A DNA stretch of 64,000 nucleotides from Stenotrophomonas humi (GCF_001431415.1 NZ_LDJI01000031.1:1-64000), one strand, 5' to 3'; positions 35,058 to 44,647 are shown, numbered from the stretch's first letter. Numbers and translations: made by a program. Notes: generated by a model from the sequence alone, not told the origin.

Positions 35058-35086
35058 GAAAAGCCGCGCATAGCGCGGCTTTTTTG
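35058..35086 (+). terminator. Terminator of gltX-zur
   Basis: A perfect 9-bp stem (AAGCCGCGC / GCGCGGCTT) with an ATA loop is followed by a run of T. It starts about 20 bp after the zur stop. Confidence 0.95.
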
Positions 35087-35112
35087 TGCCCAATGCCAGG
35101 ACGTCAGGCTTT

Positions 35113-35243
35113 TGCAGGAGCGGCATCAGCCGCGAAGCCGCTGCCGCTTACGATGTATGCAGCTTGCCATCTGACAATGTTGGATGGCGGTTGTTCCTGC
35201 GCTGGGAGAACCGTCAGCTTCGCGGTCGAGGCCGTTCCTGTAA
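35113..35243. repeat. REP-like doublet between zur and the amidohydrolase
   Basis: GCAGGAGCGGCATCAGCCGC (then GAAGCCG) at 35114-35140 and the inverted relative CAGCTTCGCGGTCGAGGCCG (then TTCCTGTAA) at 35215-35243 belong to the same family as the doublet at 16919-17090. The pair lies between convergent genes. Confidence 0.75.
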
Positions 35244-35253
35244 ACGCAGGCCG

Positions 35254-36954
35254 CTACGGCGATGGTTCAGAGCTGTAAACCACTTCGCCATCCTTGATGG
35301 TCTGCAGCACCTTGATCGTATGCAGCTGCAGGCGGGCGATGGTCAGCGGGTTGTCCGACAGCACCACCAGGTCCGCACGCTTGCCCACTTCAATCGAGCC
35401 TTTGCTGGCCTGTTCCGAGTACTGCTCGGCTGCCCACAAGGTGATCGACTTCATGGCCTGTTCCGGCGTCACCCGCTGATCCGGGCCGAGGATGTAGCCG
35501 CTGCGCGTGGTGCGGTTGACGGTGGCGTCCAGCACACGCATCGAATCCGGGAACACCACCGGTGCATCGTGATGCGAGGTGAACTTCATGCCGGCATCCA
35601 GCACCCAACGCGTGGGTGAGATGTTCTCGGCGCGCTCCGGGCCCAGCACCGACTCGCGGTGCCAATCGCCCCAGTAATAGGTGTGCATCGGGAACAGCGA
35701 CGGGAAGATGCCGAGCTTGCGGATTTCAGCCACCTGATCCCTGCGCAGGGTCTGCCCGTGAATCAGCACCGGCATCAGGTGCTTGTCAGGATGCGCGGCT
35801 TCGGCAGCGGCAACCGCGTGGATGAGCTGGTCAATCGCGGCGTCACCGTTGGCATGGGCCAGCACCTGCCAGCCGTGGCCCCAGGCCTGGCTGATCAGGT
35901 CGTTGACCTTGGCATCGGGGAACGCCGGGTAGCCGGCATAGTCCGGCTTCTCACCTTCCGGAACCTTGTAGTACGGCTTGCTCAGCCATGCGGTCTTGCC
36001 CTGCGGTGAGCCGTCCAGACTGATTTTCACTCCGCCGATGCGGAAGTGATCGGTGTAGTTCAGGCCATACAGGGGGCCCTGCATTGCCGGGTTGTGAAGG
36101 GCAACTTCGATATCGGGATAGGCCACCACATCGATCTTCAGCTTGCCGGCCTTGGCTGCCAGCGGTAGCAGTTGCAGGGTGCCAGCGTCGGTCTTGCCAT
36201 CCTGCGCGGTGGTGTAGCCGTACTTCATGTACAGCGCCTGCCCGGCTTCGAGCATGGCCAGCGATTGTTCCAGGGTCATCGCCGGCATCAGCTTGGCCAG
36301 CGCGAGGTTGTGCGCGCTTTCTTCAAGCACACCATCGGGAATATTGCTGCCCGGTTCGCGGCGGATCACGCCGCCGGGAGGATTGGGTGTGTCGGCGTTG
36401 ATGCCGGCCAGTTCCAGTGCCTTGCTGTTGTAGGCGCCGAGATGACCCGACTGGTGCATCAGGATGATCGGGATGTCGGTGGCGATTGCATCCAGGTCCT
36501 GGCGGGTGGGATGACGCTGTTCGGCCAGTTGCGAATCGTCGTAGCCGAAGCCGATCAGCACCTTGTAGCCCTCGGGCGTGGTCGGATGTGCGCGGAACTC
36601 ACGCATGATCTTCTGCAGCGCCGGAATGGAATTGCCCTCGCCATCGGGCGCCGGCAGCAGGTTGGCCGACAGTGCCTGCAGGCCCACGCCGGACACATGC
36701 CCATGGGCATCGATGAAGCCGGGGGTCAGGGTCTGTCCTTGCAGATCTACCAGTCGCGCATCCGGGCTGAAGGCACGCGCGGCTTTGCGGGTACCGACGA
36801 AGGCGATGCTGCCGTCGCGGACCACCACGGCTTCAGCCTGTGGCTGACGGTCGTTCATGGTGATGATCGGGCCGCCGGCATACAGCGTATCGGCGTGTGC
36901 GGCTGCGTTGACCATCAATGCGGCCAGGACCGAAACGGTCAGCTGCAATCTCAT
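35254..36954 (-). CDS. Exported amidohydrolase of the YtcJ-like (Amidohydro_3) family
   Basis: A 566-residue metal-dependent hydrolase with a signal peptide (MRLQLTVSVLAALMVN, cut after AHA), so likely periplasmic. I use the ATG at 36954, preceded by GGAG; upstream sequence is not protein-like. The TIM-barrel begins after a small beta domain. The metal-binding H-x-H is in TPGFIDAHGHV near residue 85, and a histidine-rich segment (MHQSGHLGAYNSKAL) is near 170. The C-terminal metal-loaded strands end in VGKRADLVVLSDNP. Family members hydrolyse varied amides and lactams; the substrate here is unknown. It is a lone gene. Confidence 0.9.
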   Translation of the reverse strand: MRLQLTVSVLAALMVNAAAHADTLYAGGPIITMNDRQPQAEAVVVRDGSIAFVGTRKAARAFSPDARLVDLQGQTLTPGFIDAHGHVSGVGLQALSANLLPAPDGEGNSIPALQKIMREFRAHPTTPEGYKVLIGFGYDDSQLAEQRHPTRQDLDAIATDIPIILMHQSGHLGAYNSKALELAGINADTPNPPGGVIRREPGSNIPDGVLEESAHNLALAKLMPAMTLEQSLAMLEAGQALYMKYGYTTAQDGKTDAGTLQLLPLAAKAGKLKIDVVAYPDIEVALHNPAMQGPLYGLNYTDHFRIGGVKISLDGSPQGKTAWLSKPYYKVPEGEKPDYAGYPAFPDAKVNDLISQAWGHGWQVLAHANGDAAIDQLIHAVAAAEAAHPDKHLMPVLIHGQTLRRDQVAEIRKLGIFPSLFPMHTYYWGDWHRESVLGPERAENISPTRWVLDAGMKFTSHHDAPVVFPDSMRVLDATVNRTTRSGYILGPDQRVTPEQAMKSITLWAAEQYSEQASKGSIEVGKRADLVVLSDNPLTIARLQLHTIKVLQTIKDGEVVYSSEPSP

Positions 36955-37212
36955 CGGGATTCTCCGGAACCATAAGCGATCCGGAGAGCCTAGCCTAACC
37001 ACGGCGAAGCGGACGTGGAAAGATCGTCGCAGTACGCAGGGGCGGCACCGGCAGTGGCATTCGCGCTGCGCTTTCCCGGTTGGCGCAGCGCATCCGTGAA
37101 TGGCGCAACCTGCCGGAAATTCGCCGAGATGGCGGTGACGAGGCGCCACCGTCTACGGAACGCTCGGGATGCGCCATGCTTGCTCTGGCGGGATATCCAG
37201 GCCTGTGCAGGC

Positions 37213-38325
37213 TCAGTTCGATGCGACTGGCTGCGGCGTGGCGGCGGTATCCACCTGCACGATGACCGACATGCCGGGACGCAGGCGAGAGGCCAATGCC
37301 TGGCCCGGATCGATGGCGATCCGGATCGGCAGGCGCTGCACCACCTTGGTGAAGTTGCCGCTGGCATTGTCGGGCTTGAGCACCGAGAACTCCGAGCCGG
37401 TGGCCGGCGCGATCTGTTGGATCCGTCCGTGCAGTTTCCTGCCCTTGAACGCATCAACAGTGAAGGTTGCCGGTTGGCCGATCTCCATGTTCCAGGTCTG
37501 GCCCTCCTTGAAGTTGGCGACAACCCACAGGTTGTCCGGCACCAGGAACAGCAATTGACTGCCGGCGGTGACGTACTGGCCCAGGCGCACCGAAGCCTCG
37601 GAAACCTGGCCATCACGAGGCGCCTTGATCACCGTGTTGTCCAGGTCGATCTGCGCCAGCTTCAGCGCCGCTTCGGCGTTGGCGACCTTGGCTTCCAGCC
37701 CGCGGCGTGACACCTGCGTGGCGGTGAGGTTTTCCTTGGCGATCTGGATGGAGGCCTGCGATTGCGCCACGCTGGCGTTGGAGGACTGCACGCTGGCGCG
37801 CAGCTTGTCGCGATCACTGTTGGACACCAGTTGCTGGGCAGCCAGTTGCTCGTAGCGGTGCAGTTCGGTCTGGCTCTGTTGCTGCTGCGCACGGCCAGCG
37901 GAGAGATTGGCCTGGGCCGACGCGATCTGCGCACGGTTCTGCGCCTGGCTCTGGTCGGAGTTGGCCAGTTGCGCCCGGGCATCAGCCAGCGCGGCTTCGG
38001 CCTGCTGCACGTGCTGCCGGTAGATGCGCTGATCGATCTGCAGCAGCGGTTGGCCTTGCTTGACGTAGTCGAAATCCTTGACCAGCACGTCGGTGACATA
38101 GCCGTTGACCTGTGGCGCCAGCACGGTGACCTGGCCGCGCACATAGGCGTTGTCGGTGTGCATGGTGCTGCTGTTGAACGGCCACAGCTGCCACGCGCGC
38201 AGGATCAGGGTCAGCCCGATCAGCGCGATCACGATCATCACCACCACGCTGACGCGGCTGGGGCGGTTGTACTTGGACACGGCTACCGGAGTTTCGGTGG
38301 TGGGGGTGTCGGTGTTGTCGCTCAT
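37213..38325 (-). CDS. HlyD/EmrA-type membrane fusion protein
   Basis: The 370-residue periplasmic adaptor of a tripartite efflux pump. A single membrane anchor lies at residues 25-45. The first half of the lipoyl domain (VTVLAPQVNGYVTDVLVKD) follows, then a long Gln/Ala-rich alpha-helical hairpin (residues ~100-215, rich in Q, A and S). The second lipoyl half and beta-barrel then contain IDLDNTVIKAPRDGQV. Its start overlaps the MFS gene by 4 bp. With the TetR gene ahead it forms a TetR-MFS-MFP operon, equivalent to EmrAB with the order reversed. Confidence 0.93.
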   Translation of the reverse strand: MSDNTDTPTTETPVAVSKYNRPSRVSVVVMIVIALIGLTLILRAWQLWPFNSSTMHTDNAYVRGQVTVLAPQVNGYVTDVLVKDFDYVKQGQPLLQIDQRIYRQHVQQAEAALADARAQLANSDQSQAQNRAQIASAQANLSAGRAQQQQSQTELHRYEQLAAQQLVSNSDRDKLRASVQSSNASVAQSQASIQIAKENLTATQVSRRGLEAKVANAEAALKLAQIDLDNTVIKAPRDGQVSEASVRLGQYVTAGSQLLFLVPDNLWVVANFKEGQTWNMEIGQPATFTVDAFKGRKLHGRIQQIAPATGSEFSVLKPDNASGNFTKVVQRLPIRIAIDPGQALASRLRPGMSVIVQVDTAATPQPVASN

Positions 38326-39992
38326 GGGGAGCCTCGGTTCGAGGATGTAGCGGCCTTCCGGGGCCGGAGGAATTGTTTGACGCGTGGATCGCGGGACATC
38401 ACTTCCAGCAGCAGCCAGCTGAGAAAGCCGATGGCGATCCAGCCGCTGAGCGCGAACACGTCATTGAACGCGCGGACATTGGCTTCACGCTTGGCTGTCG
38501 CGGCGAGTGCGGCGTTGCCCTGCGCCTTGAGTTGCACCGGGTCGGTGATCAGGCGCGAGTAACTTTGCTGCTGTTGTTGCAGACGTTGCGCGACCTGCGG
38601 GTCGGCCGCGTTGACATGGCTGACCAGCCCGGTTGAATACACATGCTCACGGTGCAGCTGGTAGCTGCCCAGCAGCGCAGAGCCGGTGAGACTGGCGAAG
38701 TTCTGGGTCAGTGACAGGATCACGACGAACGACACGATGTGATCCAGCCCGCGTGCCAGTGCCTGCTGTATGCCGATCAACATCAGCGGGCCCATGAACA
38801 TGCCACTGCCAACGGCAGCCAGAAACTGGCTCAGGGCAAAGTCCATCGGCCTGTCCATGCTGGTGCGGTGCTGATCCAGGAATGCCGCGCTGCCAAGCAG
38901 GATGATCGAAGCCAACAGCTGCGGGATCAGTGCCTTTGGCCCGAAGGTCAGCGCACTGATGGTGATGCCCACCAGCACGCCGCACAGAATCACGCCGAAC
39001 AGCGGCGCCATCTGGTCAGGCCCCATGCCGAGCGTGCGCATCATGGTGACCATGCCGTAGTTCTGCTCGTTGGTCAGGAAGCGGATCAGGAACGCGCCAA
39101 CGATGAAACGCAGCATCGTCGGGCCCAGCAGCCAGCGCACCTGCAGTAGCGGGTTGCGCCGCTGTTGTTCGATGCACAGCCCGGTGGCCAGCAGCACCAC
39201 CGCGCCGGCAAGCGCCCAGCCCAGCCACGGTGTGTCGAACCACCAGCGCAGGAAGCCCTGGTTGAGCACCACGACGATCAGCGCCAAGCCCGGCGCGAGC
39301 AGGGCGAAGGTGAGGAAGTCGGTGCGTTCAAAGGCCTTGATCTGGATGCCCGGAGGCAACTTCAGCAGCACCACGGCAGCAAACGCGCACAGCGCCAGAC
39401 CGGCCTCGAACAGATACAGGTTCTGCCATTCACCGCGGTCCAGCAGGCCGGAGGAAATCAGCCAGGCAACCGGCGTGGCCAGCATCGACAGACTCATGCC
39501 TACTACCAGCATCTGCCCCACGTATTTGCGCGGTAGTGCCTGTAGCATGTACAGCACGCCCAGCGTGGTGCAGGCGGCGCCGGCAAAGCCGCTGCCGGCG
39601 CGTACCAGCAAGGTGGTGGCAAGGCTGCCGACGAACAGATGCAGCACCGCCAATGCCGCGTATACGCCCAGCCCGATTTCGGCGAACAGCAACAGGCCAT
39701 ATTCCTGGCGGAATTTGAATACCAGCAAGTTGGCGCTGACATTGACCATCAAGTACGCCGCGACCAGCCAACTGGCCTCGGTGGCCTGCAGCCCCATCTG
39801 CCCGGTGATCAATGGCAGATTGGCGCTGATGAGCGCATTGCCCAGCCCACCGGTGAGCGCTACCAGTATCGCGATCAGCGCGTAGGCGGCACGCCGATGC
39901 GGCGGATGCCAGGGCATGGATGCGCCACCAGGGAGGGTGGGTTTTTCGTGGTCTTCCCAATCCGGAATGGGCTTGAGCGGCTTCATGGTCAT
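38322..39992 (-). CDS. MFS drug transporter of the EmrB/QacA (14-TM) type
   Basis: A 556-residue inner-membrane proton/drug antiporter with about 14 hydrophobic segments starting at residue 33. Features include motif-like LISANLPLITGQMGL in the first loop and the long hydrophilic loop near residues 460-510 (VAQRLQQQQQSYSRL) typical of DHA2 members. It is translated from an ATGA overlap with the TetR gene and overlaps the membrane fusion gene by 4 bp. The three are therefore one transcript. The drug range is unknown; EmrAB-type pumps commonly export hydrophobic weak acids. Confidence 0.92.
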   Translation of the reverse strand: MTMKPLKPIPDWEDHEKPTLPGGASMPWHPPHRRAAYALIAILVALTGGLGNALISANLPLITGQMGLQATEASWLVAAYLMVNVSANLLVFKFRQEYGLLLFAEIGLGVYAALAVLHLFVGSLATTLLVRAGSGFAGAACTTLGVLYMLQALPRKYVGQMLVVGMSLSMLATPVAWLISSGLLDRGEWQNLYLFEAGLALCAFAAVVLLKLPPGIQIKAFERTDFLTFALLAPGLALIVVVLNQGFLRWWFDTPWLGWALAGAVVLLATGLCIEQQRRNPLLQVRWLLGPTMLRFIVGAFLIRFLTNEQNYGMVTMMRTLGMGPDQMAPLFGVILCGVLVGITISALTFGPKALIPQLLASIILLGSAAFLDQHRTSMDRPMDFALSQFLAAVGSGMFMGPLMLIGIQQALARGLDHIVSFVVILSLTQNFASLTGSALLGSYQLHREHVYSTGLVSHVNAADPQVAQRLQQQQQSYSRLITDPVQLKAQGNAALAATAKREANVRAFNDVFALSGWIAIGFLSWLLLEVMSRDPRVKQFLRPRKAATSSNRGSP

Positions 39993-40552
39993 TGCCCGGC
40001 CGCCGGTTCGGCCAGGCCCGGACGCAGCAGCTGCAATGCGCGGCGGGCGAGTACGGCACGCTCGGCGCGGGTGCGCCCGCGCAATGCTGCCCCCAGCATG
40101 CTGGAGATCAGCGACACATCAACCAATTGCATGTCCTGTCGGCACAGGCCGGCGGCCTTGGCGCGCAACAGGGCCGGCTCCATCAACTGCAGGATGTGTT
40201 GACGCGCGGTGCTGATGGCCGGGCTGTCCTGGTCCACTGCACGCCAATAGTCAGCCAGGGCAGGGGATTCGACGATACGCGCGGCCATGCCATCGATGAC
40301 CTCGAAAAAGGCGTCGTCACGATCACCCAGTTCGACCAGGTGGTCCTCCAGTCGTTTGACGGTGCGTTCCAGCATGGCGCCGACCAGCGAGGCCCGATCC
40401 GGGAAGTTGCGGTACAGCGTGGCGCGGCCGACACCGGCACGCTCGACCACCAGATCCAGTGGGGCGGTGATGCCGTGTTCGCCGAACACGGCATCGGCCG
40501 CGTCCAGCAGCAGGGCGCGGCGCGCGGCGGCGTCGGAGCGGGTTGAAGTCAT
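39989..40552 (-). CDS. TetR-family repressor of the efflux operon
   Basis: A 187-residue regulator. The N-terminal helix-turn-helix is canonical (residues 28-48, LVVERAGVGRATLYRNFPDR); the C-terminal ligand domain is helical and variable. It heads an operon with the MFS pump, to which it is coupled by a 4-bp overlap, and so likely represses its own transcript. A perfect palindrome lies 9 bp or more before the start codon at 40565-40580. The inducer is unknown. Confidence 0.92.
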   Translation of the reverse strand: MTSTRSDAAARRALLLDAADAVFGEHGITAPLDLVVERAGVGRATLYRNFPDRASLVGAMLERTVKRLEDHLVELGDRDDAFFEVIDGMAARIVESPALADYWRAVDQDSPAISTARQHILQLMEPALLRAKAAGLCRQDMQLVDVSLISSMLGAALRGRTRAERAVLARRALQLLRPGLAEPAAGQ

Positions 40553-40560
40553 GCCAACAT

Positions 40561-40585
40561 GATCCGGACAAAAATGTCCGATTTC
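40561..40585 (-). promoter_or_regulatory. Palindromic operator of the TetR-MFS-HlyD operon
   Basis: CGGACA-AAAA-TGTCCG (40565-40580) is a perfect 6-bp inverted repeat. It lies immediately upstream of the tetR start, between tetR and the end of the next operon. Size and position suit a TetR-family dimer. Confidence 0.65.
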
Positions 40586-40627
40586 AACCAGCGCGTTCTG
40601 AAACAGCCGTTGAGACTTCTGTACGGT

Positions 40628-41842
40628 TCAGTTGTTGACGGCTGCCGCGCGCGTTACCGGCGCCTCGCGGATGGGCAGGTTGACCAGGGCTGCGACAACC
40701 GCCAATGCCATGTCGCCGTACCACATCCAGCTGTAATCGCCGCCATATTCCAGCGCCACGCCGCCCAACCACGCACCGAAGAAGCCACCGATTTGGTGCG
40801 AGAGCAGGGTCAGGCCGAACAGCGTGCCCATGTGGCGCGGCCCGAACAGCTTGCCGACCAGGCCCGCCGTGGGCGGCACGGTCGCCAACCAGGTGAAACC
40901 CAGGGCCGCTGCAAAGACATAGAACGTAGTCGGTGTTGGCGGCGAAACCAGGTACACCGCAATCAGCACCGCGCGGCTCAGGTACATCCAGAACAGCAGC
41001 CACTTCATGCGGAAGCGCTCGCCCAACGCGCCGATGGTCAGGCTGCCGGCAACGTTGAACAGGCCAATCAGTGCGATGGAAATCGACGACACCGTCGGTG
41101 AAAGGCCGCACATGGCGATCTCACTGGGCAGGTGCGTCACCAGAAAAGCGATATGCACGCCGCAGGTGAAAAAGCCCAGGTGCAGGCACCAGTAGCTGCG
41201 CTCGCGCAGCGCTTTGCGCAGCTGCAGCCTGAGGCTTTCCTCGCCCAGCCCGGCTTCCGCGCGCGGGGCGCGTTTGCGCAGCGGCCATGCCAATGGCAAC
41301 GACAGCAGCACGATCACCGCCAGCGCATACAGCGTGCGCACCCAGCCGAACGCGGTAAGCAGCAGCTGTACCAGCGGCGCGAACAGGAACTGGCCCAGCG
41401 AGCCACCCGCGTTGATGATGCCCGCCGCCATCGAACGCTTGTGCGCGGGAATGCGCCAGCTGCTGGCACCGATCAATACCGAAAAACTGCCAGCGCCGGC
41501 ACCGGCAGCCATCAACAGGCCGAAGCTGAGATTGAGCCCCCAGGTGCTTGGCATCATCGTCGCGGCGACAAGGCCGACGGCAAGCAGCACACCGCCACTT
41601 ACCAGCACAGGCAATGGCCCGCGTTGATCTGCCAGCGCACCGAACAACGGCTGCACGGCACCCCAGACGAACTGGCCGATCGCCAGCGAAAAGCTGATCT
41701 GGGCGATGCTCAATCCGGTGGAGGCATTGATGGGATCGATCAACAGGCCACTGGTCTGGCGTACGCCCATCGTGACCATCAGGATGGCTGATGCGGCCAG
41801 CAGCAGGCCCCAGGGTGTGCGCGCCAAGGGCGTCGTGCTCAT
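40628..41842 (-). CDS. MFS transporter, 12-TM
   Basis: A 404-residue major facilitator with about twelve membrane segments. The first (WGLLLAASAILMVTMGVRQT) is near residue 11, and the cytoplasmic motif GALADQRGPLPVLVSGG is near residue 68. The pattern ASTGLSIAQISFSLAIGQF resembles the oxalate/formate-antiporter and related monocarboxylate groups, but the substrate is not evident. The gene starts within the stop of a MarR-type regulator (4-bp overlap), which probably controls it. Confidence 0.9.
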   Translation of the reverse strand: MSTTPLARTPWGLLLAASAILMVTMGVRQTSGLLIDPINASTGLSIAQISFSLAIGQFVWGAVQPLFGALADQRGPLPVLVSGGVLLAVGLVAATMMPSTWGLNLSFGLLMAAGAGAGSFSVLIGASSWRIPAHKRSMAAGIINAGGSLGQFLFAPLVQLLLTAFGWVRTLYALAVIVLLSLPLAWPLRKRAPRAEAGLGEESLRLQLRKALRERSYWCLHLGFFTCGVHIAFLVTHLPSEIAMCGLSPTVSSISIALIGLFNVAGSLTIGALGERFRMKWLLFWMYLSRAVLIAVYLVSPPTPTTFYVFAAALGFTWLATVPPTAGLVGKLFGPRHMGTLFGLTLLSHQIGGFFGAWLGGVALEYGGDYSWMWYGDMALAVVAALVNLPIREAPVTRAAAVNN

Positions 41843-42267
41843 GCGCGGCTCTCCGCTTCCAGCGCGAGGCTCAGCGCTTCGAGTTGCTGGTTGAGCGCTG
41901 CGACGTCCGCACCGCCGAAGATCGTTTCGATCTCATCCTGTGCCTGCTGCCACAGCGGTCGCGCCTTCTGCAGGCGGCGCTTTCCCAGCGCGGTGAGATG
42001 CACCTGGCGCTGGCGTGGATCCTCGCCGGGTTGCGATGACAGCAGGCCGGCGGCGACCAGCGGCTTCAGGTTGCGGGTAAGGGTTGTGCGATCCATGCCC
42101 AGCGCCTCGGCCAACGCACCAAGTGGGCGTGGCTCGCGTGCCCGGCGCAGGATCGAATAGGCATTGAGGCTGAGCTCGGCGGCTGCGAGGTGGCGGTCGT
42201 AAACCTGCGATGTCAGGCGGGAAGCGCGGCGTAACTGGAAGCAGGTGCAGGGGCTGAGCGTGTCCAT
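41839..42267 (-). CDS. MarR-family regulator of the adjacent MFS gene
   Basis: A 142-residue winged-helix regulator. It has the N-terminal CTCFQLRRASR, the recognition region LGALAEALGMDRTTLTRNLK near residue 49 and the wing PGEDPRQRQVHLT. The cysteines at residues 7 and 9 near the dimer interface could be redox- or electrophile-sensitive, as seen in some MarR proteins. It is co-transcribed with the MFS gene (4-bp overlap). An AT-rich inverted repeat lies about 30-50 bp ahead of its start. Confidence 0.9.
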   Translation of the reverse strand: MDTLSPCTCFQLRRASRLTSQVYDRHLAAAELSLNAYSILRRAREPRPLGALAEALGMDRTTLTRNLKPLVAAGLLSSQPGEDPRQRQVHLTALGKRRLQKARPLWQQAQDEIETIFGGADVAALNQQLEALSLALEAESRA

Positions 42268-42298
42268 CGGAGCTTCCGGTAAATGACGCTGCCGATTT

Positions 42299-42318
42299 TA
42301 TGTGTATATGCACTCATT
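42299..42318 (-). promoter_or_regulatory. Candidate MarR operator
   Basis: GTGTAT|ATGCAC, flanked by TAT and TCAT, is an inverted repeat with one mismatch in the only AT-rich part of the upstream region, 35-50 bp ahead of the marR-type start. The size is right for a MarR dimer; the match is modest. Confidence 0.45.
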
Positions 42319-42396
42319 TAGGGCGCCGTAAATGGAACGCTGACTGCCGAGGGAAGTGCGCAAGTGCTGGGTGGCGGGCCAGGAGTACGGATACGC

Positions 42397-42431
42397 AACC
42401 GCCCCTCTTCCCAGCGGGGAGAGGGGCGGTT
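42397..42431. terminator. GC-rich hairpin after the TonB receptor gene
   Basis: AACCGCCCCTCTTCCC pairs with GGGGAGAGGGGCGGTT with one bulged base. It ends 24 bp past the stop of the minus-strand receptor. The following TTTT lies on the plus-strand side. It belongs to the CCCTCT...AGAGGG repeat type and may serve as a bidirectional terminator. Confidence 0.55.
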
Positions 42432-42454
42432 TTCAGACAGTCACCCGGAGCCGA

Positions 42455-44647
42455 TCAGAACCAGGCGCGAATACCAAACGCCACGCCACGGCCCGGCAGT
42501 GGCGAGTAATCACGCAGCAGCGAGGTATGCGGGCGGGCCTCACGGTTGGTCAGGTTGCTGCCGTCCAGGAACACTTCGTAGCTGTTGCTGCCATTGCGAT
42601 CCCAGCGGTAGGCCATGTGCGCGTCGACCAGCGTGTAGCCACTGCTGGGCTCCTCGTTCTGTGCGACATCCTTCTGGCTGCTGTAACGCACCGCGCCCAC
42701 CGAGGCGCGCCAACCATCCCGTGACCAGCGCAGGTCCGCGCCTGCACGCGCCGGCGAGATGCGCGGCAGGTATCCCCCGTTGGCCAGCTCCACCGTGTAG
42801 TTGTGGTTGTGATCACCATGCGGCACCGCGATGTCGGCGGCGCGGCTGCCGCTGCCATCGAGTTCGGCCTTCACGTAGTCGCCAAACACGCGCAGATCCC
42901 AGTCGCCCGCTGCACCTTCAAACAGGTGCACGGTGGCCTCGGCCTCGGCGCCCTTGAAGGTGGCGTCCTGCTGCGTCCACAGTCGTACCGGCAGCGACTC
43001 GACCACGCCGGTGTCGGCCAGGTAGATGAAGTCCTTGAACTTGGTCTGGTAGATCGCAGCGGTGAAGTCCAGGCGGTCGCTGTGGGTGTGGATGCCGAGT
43101 TCCGCACGCTGCCCGCGTTCGGTTTTCAGGTTCGCATCGCCGATCTCCAGTGAGCGTGTGGCGATATGCGCGCCGGCTGCGTACAGCTCTTCGTTGGTCG
43201 GAGCGCGCTCGGAGCTGTCGATGCCGAAGCGCAGGTCAACCGACTCGTTGAGCTTCCAGATACCGGCTGCGGACAGGTTGGTGGCATCGAACGTGCGTGC
43301 GCGGTAGTCGCCGACCGGGTCGAGCTTGATCTGTTCGTGACGCGCGCCGAGTTCAAGTTTGAACGGGCCGAACTGCTTTTCCTGCAGCACGAACAGGCCC
43401 GCGCTGCGGGTACCGGTGTCGGGCACGAAGGCTTCCTCGCCCTTGGCACCGAAATCACCGTTGCTGATCTGCAGGCCGAATGCACCATCCCAGCCGCCGA
43501 TCTGCTGCTGCACGGCTTCCAGGCGGGTTTCGATGCCGCGATTGGTGAAGCGCGTGGACGGTGTGCCGCCTTCCAGCTCGGTGTGTTCGTAATCGGTGTA
43601 GCCGGCGCGCAGATTGATGTTCTTCAGGAACGCGGTCGGGTTGTAGATACCGGCCTTCATGTCGAAGCGGTTCTGCACCATGTCGATGCGGACATCGTGC
43701 TCGCCACCTTCCTCCTCATCGCCGTGATCATGATCGTGGTCATGACCATGGTCGTCATCGGCATGCACATGCGCGCCATTGGGAATGCCGTAGTTGGTGC
43801 GATAGGTGCCGGCGGAAACCCCGAAGTAGCCACCTTCACCCAGCCAGGTGGCGCCCAAGCCACCCGCGCGAGTGCGCACCGAGCTGTTGTCCAGTCGGCC
43901 GCGGCGCGGCTCGTCGGCATCAGCGTCGCCATGGTCGTGTCCATCGTGATCTTCCAGGCCGTCGATCACCGCGTAGCCGGGAATGCGGTAGTCATCGCCA
44001 TTGCGCACCAGGCCATCCACATGCAACACCCAGTTTCCATTGACGCCATCCAGACGGAACATGCCGCTGCGCTCGTCGTTGACCGAGTTGCCACGCAGTT
44101 CGGCACGGCCGCTGAGCGGACGGTCCGGAATCTCGCTGGCGATGCGGCCATCGACCACGTTCACCGCGCCTCCGATGGCGCCGCTGCCGAACAGCAGCGT
44201 CGCGGGGCCCTTCAGCACTTCGATTTGGTCGGCCAGGAACGGCTCGATGCTGGTGGCATGGTCGGCGCTGACGGTGGAGGCATCCATGTTGCCGACGCCG
44301 TTGGACAGCACCTGCACGCGCGGGCCTTCCTGGCCCCGGATGATCGGGCGACCCACGCCGGGGCCGAAGAAGGTGCTCTGCACGCCGGGCAGCTTGGCTA
44401 CGGTATCGCCGAGCGTGCCGGACTTCTGCTCGTCCAGGCGTTCACCGGCCAGCACGTCGACCGGGCGCGCCAGCGATTCGGCTGGACCCTGCAACGGCGA
44501 GGCGGTGACCTTGACCGCCGACAGCTCGGTCAGGTGGTGGCTCTTTGCGGCATCGTCGTTGTCCGCTGCAATGGCGATGCCAGGCAGGGCGGCGGTCAGC
44601 GCGACGAAAAGGAGATGACGATTGAAACGACGGGGGAGTGCATGCAT
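42455..44647 (-). CDS. znuD: ZnuD-like TonB-dependent zinc receptor
   Basis: A 730-residue outer-membrane receptor, probably importing zinc. A signal peptide (cut after AIA, residue ~27) is followed by the plug domain with VLAGERLDEQKSGTLGDTVA, RGQEGPRVQVLSNG and VLKGPATLLFGSGAIGGAVN. The barrel ends in the aromatic GIRAWF. Two extracellular-loop segments are packed with His/Asp/Glu (residues 233-239 and 293-318), the hallmark of zinc-capturing ZnuD. It is divergent from a MerC gene, with a Zur-box-like site between them. It may also bind other divalent metals. Confidence 0.9.
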   Translation of the reverse strand: MHALPRRFNRHLLFVALTAALPGIAIAADNDDAAKSHHLTELSAVKVTASPLQGPAESLARPVDVLAGERLDEQKSGTLGDTVAKLPGVQSTFFGPGVGRPIIRGQEGPRVQVLSNGVGNMDASTVSADHATSIEPFLADQIEVLKGPATLLFGSGAIGGAVNVVDGRIASEIPDRPLSGRAELRGNSVNDERSGMFRLDGVNGNWVLHVDGLVRNGDDYRIPGYAVIDGLEDHDGHDHGDADADEPRRGRLDNSSVRTRAGGLGATWLGEGGYFGVSAGTYRTNYGIPNGAHVHADDDHGHDHDHDHGDEEEGGEHDVRIDMVQNRFDMKAGIYNPTAFLKNINLRAGYTDYEHTELEGGTPSTRFTNRGIETRLEAVQQQIGGWDGAFGLQISNGDFGAKGEEAFVPDTGTRSAGLFVLQEKQFGPFKLELGARHEQIKLDPVGDYRARTFDATNLSAAGIWKLNESVDLRFGIDSSERAPTNEELYAAGAHIATRSLEIGDANLKTERGQRAELGIHTHSDRLDFTAAIYQTKFKDFIYLADTGVVESLPVRLWTQQDATFKGAEAEATVHLFEGAAGDWDLRVFGDYVKAELDGSGSRAADIAVPHGDHNHNYTVELANGGYLPRISPARAGADLRWSRDGWRASVGAVRYSSQKDVAQNEEPSSGYTLVDAHMAYRWDRNGSNSYEVFLDGSNLTNREARPHTSLLRDYSPLPGRGVAFGIRAWF

